Shown here: one piece after another, positions 58,881 through 64,000 of the stretch
Position numbering within the stretch: the stretch's first letter is position 1
Layout of the letters: every line of letters starts with the position of its first letter
Assembly: GCF_013155335.1 (NCBI RefSeq)
Contig: NZ_JABJQZ010000007.1
Location: 51,626 to 115,625 of the forward strand
Source of the DNA: Nocardioides sp. zg-1230
Lineage (GTDB): Bacteria; Actinomycetota; Actinomycetes; Propionibacteriales; Nocardioidaceae
DNA length: 64,000 nucleotides
Direction of reading: 5' to 3'
Notes under the pieces: generated by a model
The model's input: the letters and a program-made list of their open reading frames with translations, nothing else
The model's database searches: none
Told to the model about the DNA's origin: nothing
Position numbers and translations under genes: made by a program

Positions 58881-59823
58881 CCGTGTCCCCGTTGTCCCGG
58901 CGTCGGCGCTCGGCGGCGCCGCGCCATCCCTCGACGGGCAGGTCGAACTTCGCGACCAACCGGTCGGTGAACGGCGCGTGGTGCAGCCGGACCAGCCGCA
59001 CCGGTCGGGCGCCGCGGCGCACCTCGATGCGGGCGCCCGGTGGCAGGTCCACGGTGCGCCGGCCGTCGCACCACAGCACGCCGGACCCCTCGGTGTTGGA
59101 GAGCACCTCGACGGCGAGCACCGAGGTCGGCGCGACCACCATCGGGCGGGCGAACAGCGCGTGCGCGCTCAGCGGGACCATGAGCAGGGCCTCGACCTCG
59201 GGCCACACCACTGGTCCGCCGGCGCTGAAGTTGTAGGCGGTCGACCCCGTCGGGGTGGCGCACACGACGCCGTCGCAGCCCCAGCGCGACAGGGGGCGGC
59301 CATCGACCTCGACGACGACCTCGAGCATGCGCTCGCGCGCCGCCTTCTCCACGCTCGCCTCGTTGAGGGCGAAGGTCGAGAACCGCACCTCCTTGCCCAC
59401 GAGCACGCACACGTCCAGCGTGAGGCGGTCCTCCGCGGTGTAGTCGCGACCGACGATGGCTGCGATGGTGGACTCGACGTCCTCCTGCTCGGCCTCCGCG
59501 AGGAACCCGACGTGGCCGAGGTTGACGCCGAGCAGCGGCGTGCTCGTCGCGTGGGTCAGCTCCGCCGCGCGGAGGATCGATCCGTCACCGCCGATGACCA
59601 GCACCAGCTCGCAGCCCTCGCCGGGCATGTCATCGGGGTGCGTGGTCTCGACCAGCCCGTCGATGTCCTCCAGACCCAGGTCGGCCGCCTCGTCGGCGAG
59701 GAGGCGTACGGCGATGCCGTGGGCGGTGAGGCTCTGGACGCAGGCCCGGGCCACCTCTCGCACCTCGGCCCGGCCGGTGTGGGCGAGCACCAGGACGCGG
59801 CGCTGGGGGCTGGGGGTGCTCAC
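58873..59823 (-). CDS. nadK: NAD kinase
   Basis: The 316-residue kinase shows ELVLVIGGDGSILRAAEL (GGDG motif), LLGVNLGHVGFLAEAE (substrate loop), ALNEASVEK and DGVVCATPTGSTAYNFSAGGP. It phosphorylates NAD to NADP. It starts at GTG 59821-59823, overlapping tlyA by 4 bases. The order recN-nadK-tlyA matches Mycobacterium. Confidence 0.97.
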   Translation of the reverse strand: MSTPSPQRRVLVLAHTGRAEVREVARACVQSLTAHGIAVRLLADEAADLGLEDIDGLVETTHPDDMPGEGCELVLVIGGDGSILRAAELTHATSTPLLGVNLGHVGFLAEAEQEDVESTIAAIVGRDYTAEDRLTLDVCVLVGKEVRFSTFALNEASVEKAARERMLEVVVEVDGRPLSRWGCDGVVCATPTGSTAYNFSAGGPVVWPEVEALLMVPLSAHALFARPMVVAPTSVLAVEVLSNTEGSGVLWCDGRRTVDLPPGARIEVRRGARPVRLVRLHHAPFTDRLVAKFDLPVEGWRGAAERRRRDNGDTDA

Positions 59824-60659
59824 GGGTCCACCCTCTCACCCGCCACCCCCATCGCCCCGGCGCGCTCGACCTCGGCGCGGATCTCGTCCGCCCCGATCGA
59901 GGCCGGGCCGCGGCGCAGCAGGAGGAAGAACTCGACGTTGCCGGACGGTCCGGGAAGGGGGCTCACGGTGACGGCCACGGCGCCCCAGCCGCGCTCGGCG
60001 GCGAGGTCGGCGATGGTGGTGACCGCCTCGGCCCGCAGCGCGAGCTCGCGTACGACGCCGCCCTTGCCGACGCGCTCCTTGCCGACCTCGAACTGCGGCT
60101 TCACCATCAGCGCGAGCTCACCGTCGTCCCGCGTCACCGACAGGAGCGGGTCGAGCACGAGGGCCAGGGAGATGAAGGAGAGATCGCCCACGACGAGGTC
60201 GACCGGCTCACCGATCACGTCGAGGGTCAGCTCGCGGATGTTGGTGCGGTCGTGCACCTGCACCCGCTCGTCGCTCTGCAGCGACCACGCCAGCTGGCCG
60301 TAGCCGACGTCCACGGCCACCACCTCCCGCGCCCCGGCCCGCAGCAGGACGTCGGTGAAACCGCCCGTGGACGCGCCTGCGTCGAGGCACCGCTTCCCCT
60401 CGACACTCACACCGTGGTCGGCGAACGCCGCCAGGGCCCCGGCCAGCTTGTGCCCGCCGCGGGAGACGTAGTCCACGGAGGTGGGGTCGTCCTTGACCAC
60501 GATCGCCACGTCGGTGGTCACACCCGTCGCCGGTTTGGTGGCGGGCGCGCCCGAGACCGTCACCCGGCCGGCGGCCACCAGCTCGCTGGCGTGCTCGCGC
60601 GAACGGGCCAGGCCGCGGCGCACGAGCTCCTGGTCCAGTCGCAGACGTCTGGGGGGCAC
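59820..60659 (-). CDS. tlyA: TlyA rRNA 2'-O-methyltransferase (S4 domain)
   Basis: The 279-residue protein has an N-terminal S4 domain (RLRLDQELVRRGLARSREHASELV), the signature DYVSRGGHKLAGAL, and a Rossmann methyltransferase with CLDAGASTGGFTDVLLRAGA, VVAVDVGYGQLAW and DLVVGDLSFISL. In M. tuberculosis TlyA methylates 16S and 23S rRNA cytidines and affects capreomycin susceptibility. The GTG at 60657-60659 starts the S4 domain directly. Confidence 0.95.
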   Translation of the reverse strand: MPPRRLRLDQELVRRGLARSREHASELVAAGRVTVSGAPATKPATGVTTDVAIVVKDDPTSVDYVSRGGHKLAGALAAFADHGVSVEGKRCLDAGASTGGFTDVLLRAGAREVVAVDVGYGQLAWSLQSDERVQVHDRTNIRELTLDVIGEPVDLVVGDLSFISLALVLDPLLSVTRDDGELALMVKPQFEVGKERVGKGGVVRELALRAEAVTTIADLAAERGWGAVAVTVSPLPGPSGNVEFFLLLRRGPASIGADEIRAEVERAGAMGVAGERVDP

Positions 60660-60665
60660 GATCGG

Positions 60666-60851
60666 TCAGTCGGCCCGGGGGTCGCCGGACGCGTCGGGCC
60701 GTGCGTCGAGGGCTCTCCGCAGCTGTTCGTGGGCGCGCTCGAAGACCGCGACGTGCTCGGCCACCGGAGCCTCGGCCAGGGCCGTCACCTCGGCCAGCAC
60801 GCGGTCGACCGCCTCGACGCCGGTCGGCTCGTGGTCGGGCAGCTCACTCAT
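60666..60851 (-). CDS. Small conserved actinobacterial protein
   Basis: This 61-residue, helical, acidic protein (MSELPDHEPTGVEAVDRVLAEV...) contains a helix AEHVAVFERAHEQLRRALDARP. A small protein of this kind is encoded between tlyA and the HAD phosphatase gene in many actinobacteria (position of Rv1693). Its function is unknown. It lies 6 bases upstream of tlyA and 10 bases downstream of the HAD gene, so it is likely cotranscribed with both. Confidence 0.8.
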   Translation of the reverse strand: MSELPDHEPTGVEAVDRVLAEVTALAEAPVAEHVAVFERAHEQLRRALDARPDASGDPRAD

Positions 60852-60861
60852 GGCCGAGACC

Positions 60862-61881
60862 CTACTCGGCGTCGAGCTGTCGGACCGGTCCAGGCGGCTT
60901 CGTGTCGGAGACGTCGGCTGGGCTCTTCGCGCCGTCGAGGTGGACCCAGCACGCCGTCACCGCGACGCGCCACCAGTCACCGTCACTGCCCGCCCCGTCC
61001 ACGGCCAGTCGCCCGTCGTCGACGGTCGCCCTCCAGCCGCCCAGCTCGACGGCACCACCGGTGACGTCGGGCACCTGGTGCGGCTCGAACAGCCCGGCCA
61101 CGGTCGGGGAGACGTACGTCGGCCGCAGCGCAGGCGGCGCCGCGGCGAGCTCCTCCAGCCAGGTCACCCCGGTGAGCACCAGCAGCGACGGCGCATCGAT
61201 CGCGTGCGCGCCCTCGATGTCGGTGTCGAGGCGGTCGCCGACCATCAGCGGGCGGTCGCCACCCACCCGCAGGACGGTCTCCTCCATGAGCGGCCGCTCC
61301 GGCTTGCCCGCGACGACGGCGTCGACACCGGCGAAACCGGTGATCGTGCGCACGAGCACACCGTGCCCCGGTGCGAGCCCGTAGGGCGTCGGGATCGTCA
61401 GGTCTGCGTTGCTCGCCACGTAGGGCAGCCCGTCGCGCACGAGCGTCGCGGCACGCATGATGTCCCGCCAGCGCACGTCCGGCCCGTAGCCGCTCGCCAC
61501 GGCCACCGCACCGTCGGGGTCCTCGACGGGCTCGAGGCCGGCCTCCAGCAGCGCAACCCTCAGCCCTTCTCCCCCGAGGAGCAGCACCCGAGCGCCCTCA
61601 CCGTGCTCCTCGACCAGCAGACGTGCCGCCGCCTGGGCCGACGTGACCACGTCTCCCGGCTCTGCGTTGACGCCGACCTTGGTGAGCTTGGCCGCCACCT
61701 GGTCGGGGGTGCGTGAGGCATTGTTGGTCACGAATGCGACGTGGCGTCCGGACCCTCGCACCCGGTCGATCGCCGCGGCAACGCCGTCGATGGCCTCGCC
61801 CCCGACGTAGACCACGCCGTCGAGGTCGAACATGACCAGGTCGTGGGCCTCCACGAGGGGAGTCGTGGACTCCTGCAGCAT
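60862..61881 (-). CDS. HAD-superfamily phosphatase (NagD/4-nitrophenylphosphatase type)
   Basis: This 339-residue protein starts at ATG 61879-61881 with aaaggggtgg upstream. HAD motif I is VMFDLDGVVYVGG, motif II FVTNNASRTP (NNAS), motif III GKPERPLMEET and motif IV MVGDRLDTDIEGA, with a C2 cap between II and III. This is the subclass IIA of sugar- or glycerol-phosphate phosphatases (Rv1692 relative). The C-terminal 100 residues (GGWRATVDDGRLAVDG...) are an extra domain of unknown role. Confidence 0.92.
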   Translation of the reverse strand: MLQESTTPLVEAHDLVMFDLDGVVYVGGEAIDGVAAAIDRVRGSGRHVAFVTNNASRTPDQVAAKLTKVGVNAEPGDVVTSAQAAARLLVEEHGEGARVLLLGGEGLRVALLEAGLEPVEDPDGAVAVASGYGPDVRWRDIMRAATLVRDGLPYVASNADLTIPTPYGLAPGHGVLVRTITGFAGVDAVVAGKPERPLMEETVLRVGGDRPLMVGDRLDTDIEGAHAIDAPSLLVLTGVTWLEELAAAPPALRPTYVSPTVAGLFEPHQVPDVTGGAVELGGWRATVDDGRLAVDGAGSDGDWWRVAVTACWVHLDGAKSPADVSDTKPPGPVRQLDAE

Positions 61882-61929
61882 GGTCCACCCCTTTCCGGAT
61901 TGTGACGAGCGTCCCCCTACGATGCTCCG

Positions 61930-63048
61930 ATGGACTCCGCCACCGTCGTGCCTCCGTACGTGGCGAAACCCCTCGAGCTGCTCCCGTTCCGGGCGGTCAT
62001 GCTGTCCCCGACACGCGTGGGCGACCCCGCCTCCGCGCGAGCACTGGCGCGACCCTACCGCGACGTGGCGGCACGTCTGATGCAGTGGATCGACCGCGGT
62101 GACGCGCACGCCGACACCGCCCCCGCCCTCTACCTCCACGAGTACACCTCGGGCGGCCTCACCGTCCGTGGGATCGTCGGAGCCCTGCGGATGTCCGAGC
62201 GCGCCGACACGTTGGCCGACCGCGCCGTGTGGCCGCACGAGGCGATCCACCCCGAGCAGGCCGGGGAGCTGGCCGAGCGCATGCTGCAGATGGACCTCAA
62301 CCCGGCGCCCATCCTGCTCGTCCACCACGCCCGGCAGGAGCTCCGCGACCTCGTCGACCAGGTCGCCGGCGCCGACCCCGACTGGCGCTACCTCGACCGC
62401 ACCGGTCAGCGGCAGCGGCTCTGGGCCGTGAGGGATGCGCAGACAGTGGCCCGGATCGGTGAGCTCGTGGCGACGAGCCGCTGCCTCCTCGCTGATGGAC
62501 ACCACCGGTACGCCGCCTACCTACGGCTGCAGGAGGAGCACCCGGGCACCGCGTGGGATGCGGGTCTCGCGATGCTGGTCGACCAGGCCGACACTCCCCT
62601 CTTCCTCGGAGCCATCCACCGGACCCTGCCCGACGTACGCCTCGACTTTCTCGTCGAGGCCGCCCGGGCCGCAGGAGCCGAGGTCACCGCCCAGCCACGC
62701 CGCCACGCACTCGGAGCCCTCGACAGCACCCACCTGGTGCTGACGGATGGCAACACCTGGTGCGCCGTCGCACCCGACCGGCTCGATCGCGAGGCGGCCG
62801 TGTCGTGGCTCCACGACCACGTGCTCCCCCGGCTGCCGGAGCCGCCACGACGCCTCGAGCACCACCACACGGTGGAGCAGGCGCTTGCCGCGACGTCGTC
62901 CGCTGCGCCTGCTGTGCTCCTGCCCAGTCCCGACTTCGAACAGGTGCGAGCCCTGGTCGAGTCGGGCGGGCTCCTGCCGGAGAAGGCCACGTCGTTCCAG
63001 CCGAAGCCCAGTCTCGGCGTGATCATGCGACGCGTGAGCGCCGGATGA
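61930..63048 (+). CDS. DUF1015 family protein
   Basis: The 372-residue protein contains the DUF1015 motifs VVPPYVAKPLELLPFRAVM, LYLHEYTSGG, IHPEQAGELAERML and LADGHHRYAAYLR. It ends with PKPSLGVIMRRV, the typical C-terminal LPGF/FxPKxxxGLVM segment. Members are often called SerC-linked conserved proteins; the activity is not settled. It is divergent from the HAD gene by 48 bases and overlaps the 3' end of the SSB-like gene by 26 bases. Confidence 0.9.
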   Translation: MDSATVVPPYVAKPLELLPFRAVMLSPTRVGDPASARALARPYRDVAARLMQWIDRGDAHADTAPALYLHEYTSGGLTVRGIVGALRMSERADTLADRAVWPHEAIHPEQAGELAERMLQMDLNPAPILLVHHARQELRDLVDQVAGADPDWRYLDRTGQRQRLWAVRDAQTVARIGELVATSRCLLADGHHRYAAYLRLQEEHPGTAWDAGLAMLVDQADTPLFLGAIHRTLPDVRLDFLVEAARAAGAEVTAQPRRHALGALDSTHLVLTDGNTWCAVAPDRLDREAAVSWLHDHVLPRLPEPPRRLEHHHTVEQALAATSSAAPAVLLPSPDFEQVRALVESGGLLPEKATSFQPKPSLGVIMRRVSAG

Positions 63049-63499
63049 TCTTCGCCGACGACACGACCACCTCGACCCGCGAGCGCGTCGCACCCCCTGC
63101 CTGGTAGAAGCGGCAGCACACGGCGCCGGACACCTCCACCATGTCGCCCGGGCGCCAGCCGGCGATCCGGCGGCGCAGGGCCGCACTCCACGCTGAGCAG
63201 GGGATCGAGTCGATCCGCTGGCCTGCTGTGGCGCTGCCCGGCCTCGCCGCGCCGGGGCTGCGAGGGACGGACACGCGGAAGCTCACCAGGGCGTCGCCGC
63301 TCGGCAGGTCGACGACGACCGGCACGCTCGTCACCCGTCCGAGGAGCCGGACGTCGTTCACCCCCGGGTCGCCGTCCTCGACGGGTGGTCCAGACCGGGA
63401 GGGTCCGTTGGCGTCGACTGCGGGCGGCTTCGCACGGGTCCTGGGCGTGCCCGCCGCAGGTCGTCTCTTCGTCTGTGTCGTCGTGTCCGTTGTGGTCAC
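63023..63499 (-). CDS. Single-stranded DNA-binding (OB-fold) protein, divergent
   Basis: This 158-residue protein starts at GTG 63497-63499, preceded by ggaggtgcact. The frame continues upstream to 63610, but that part lacks a start with such a site. After a basic, disordered 45-residue leader, residues about 48-150 show an SSB-like OB fold: VNDVRLLGRVTSVPVVVDLPSGDALVSFRVSV, SAWSAALRRRIAGWRPGDMVEVSGAV and a final EVVVSSAKIIRR strand. It lacks the acidic C-terminal tip (DDDIPF type) of the main SSB. It is therefore probably an accessory SSB rather than the essential one. Confidence 0.8.
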   Translation of the reverse strand: MTTTDTTTQTKRRPAAGTPRTRAKPPAVDANGPSRSGPPVEDGDPGVNDVRLLGRVTSVPVVVDLPSGDALVSFRVSVPRSPGAARPGSATAGQRIDSIPCSAWSAALRRRIAGWRPGDMVEVSGAVCCRFYQAGGATRSRVEVVVSSAKIIRRSRVA

Positions 63500-63654
63500 A
63501 GTGCACCTCCTGCGACGACTGTGACCGAACGGTCGGACAACTCGAGCGCTGGTGCCGTAGAACTGTGGACGACTGTCCATTCCAGGCACCTGTGGACGAT
63601 GCGTGGCCAAGATCGATCACCACGCCGTGCAGAGATGCATGCCCGGAAATGCAG

Positions 63655-63684
63655 AAGTGGGGCCACCCGAAGGTGACCCCACTT
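63655..63684 (-). terminator. rRNA operon terminator with UUCG tetraloop
   Basis: Read leftward the arms AAGTGGGGTCACC and GGTGGCCCCACTT pair over 13 positions with one G-U wobble and close a TTCG tetraloop on a C-G pair. On the other strand the wobble becomes an A/C mismatch, so the hairpin is oriented for the minus strand. It begins about 11 bases after the 5S 3' end. It is a strong terminator for the rRNA operon. Confidence 0.85.
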
Positions 63685-63694
63685 CCACAATGTT

Positions 63695-63813
63695 TGTCCG
63701 GCGGCGTCCTACTCTCCCACAACCTCTCGGTTGCAGTACCATCGGCGCTGAAAGGCTTAACTTCCGGGTTCGGTATGGGACCGGGTGTTTCCCGTTTCGC
63801 TATGGCCGCCGTA
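63695..63813 (-). rRNA. 5S ribosomal RNA
   Basis: The minus strand from 63813 reads TTACGGCGGCCATAGCG, then CCCGGTCCCATACCGAACCCG and GGTACTGCAACCGAGAGGTTG. It ends GGGAGAGTAGGACGCCGCC with a few further bases. This is a typical actinobacterial 5S of about 118 nt, with ends pairing GGCGGC/GCCGCC. Exact ends may differ by one or two bases. Confidence 0.96.
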
Positions 63814-63976
63814 ACTCTTTCAACACAAACTCGCCCTCGTGGGTTTGTTGGTTGGGAACTGCGTAGTGGACGCGAACAGGCTCAGTGGTGAGCTGTGTGT
63901 GTTCGTTGGGTGCGCGTGGTGTCACGTACGGTGCACACGGTGGTTCTGGTGGTGTGTGTGGTTTTGTACGTGGTTG
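63814..63976 (-). other. 23S-5S intergenic spacer
   Basis: About 163 bases between the 23S 3' end and the 5S. No tRNA is seen. It is rich in GT/AC repeats and probably contains RNase processing stems that I cannot delimit confidently. Confidence 0.6.
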
Positions 63977-64000
63977 GGACAAGCCCTCGGCCTATTAGTA
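63977..64000 (-). rRNA. 23S ribosomal RNA, extreme 3' end (partial)
   Basis: On the minus strand the window edge reads TACTAATAGGCCGAGGGCTT and on to GTCC. This is the conserved 3' terminus of actinobacterial 23S rRNA. The gene runs beyond the right edge of the window. The last base could be a few positions either side of 63977. Confidence 0.85.

Overview
The window comes from a high-GC actinobacterium, most likely a Nocardioides-type member of the Propionibacteriales. The evidence is the G+C-rich codon use, the many GTG starts with 4-base gene overlaps, the SARP/AfsR-type regulators, and a housekeeping gene order close to that of Mycobacterium tuberculosis around cmk-der-scpAB-parA-xerD-pyrG-recN-tlyA. 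The genus is an inference; the phylum is well supported.

Region 1 (about 1-1500) holds three small partner-switching style genes: an RsbW-like ATPase, a STAS protein lacking the usual phospho-serine, and a SpoIIAA-like protein. After a 381-base stretch with no visible gene comes a divergently oriented, cysteine-rich coiled-coil protein (1865-2824).

Region 2 (2953-28786) is the centrepiece: a 25.8 kb, single-strand, 20-gene operon for an extracellular or cytoplasmic contractile injection system (eCIS, phage-tail-like particle). It encodes a DUF4255 cap/terminator, two sheath proteins, two tube-type proteins, a LysM adaptor, a spike split over two genes (gp27/gpD-like and gp5/gpV-like), gp25, a gp6/J-like wedge, a gp7/gpI-like wedge fused to a beta-propeller, a tape-measure candidate, the AAA+ ATPase, and several accessory genes. 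The accessory genes include a 530-residue protein with a long hydrophobic segment (possible membrane anchor) and a 1038-residue protein with an eCIS-type beta domain and a C-terminal His-Asn nuclease-like domain (probable cargo toxin). No PAAR tip, recognisable tail fibre or immunity gene was seen. The gp25 gene has a TTA leucine codon at position 6, the only in-frame TTA I found in the operon. A small SARP-like DNA-binding protein (28878-29687) follows and may regulate it.

Region 3 (29688-31198) is a scar. The C-terminal part of an IS256-type transposase is fused head-to-head to the C-terminal part of an IS481-type transposase. Then come a strong hairpin and tRNA-Pro(GGG), whose 3' end faces the scar. 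This looks like the edge of an acquired island.

Region 4 (31378-63499) is chromosomal core: an M23 peptidase; der, plsC-like, cmk, tyrA, aroH, RluB-type pseudouridine synthase, scpB, scpA, a small RHH-like gene and parA (leftward, mostly overlapping); a DUF3516 helicase; a DrrAB-like ABC exporter facing an AfsR-like regulator; xerD, ald, NUDIX hydrolase; pepN; pyrG, steB/mctB, steA, recN, nadK, tlyA, a 61-residue gene and a HAD phosphatase; DUF1015; and an SSB-like gene.

Region 5 (63655-64000) is the 3' part of an rRNA operon on the minus strand: terminator, 5S rRNA and the extreme 3' end of 23S rRNA.
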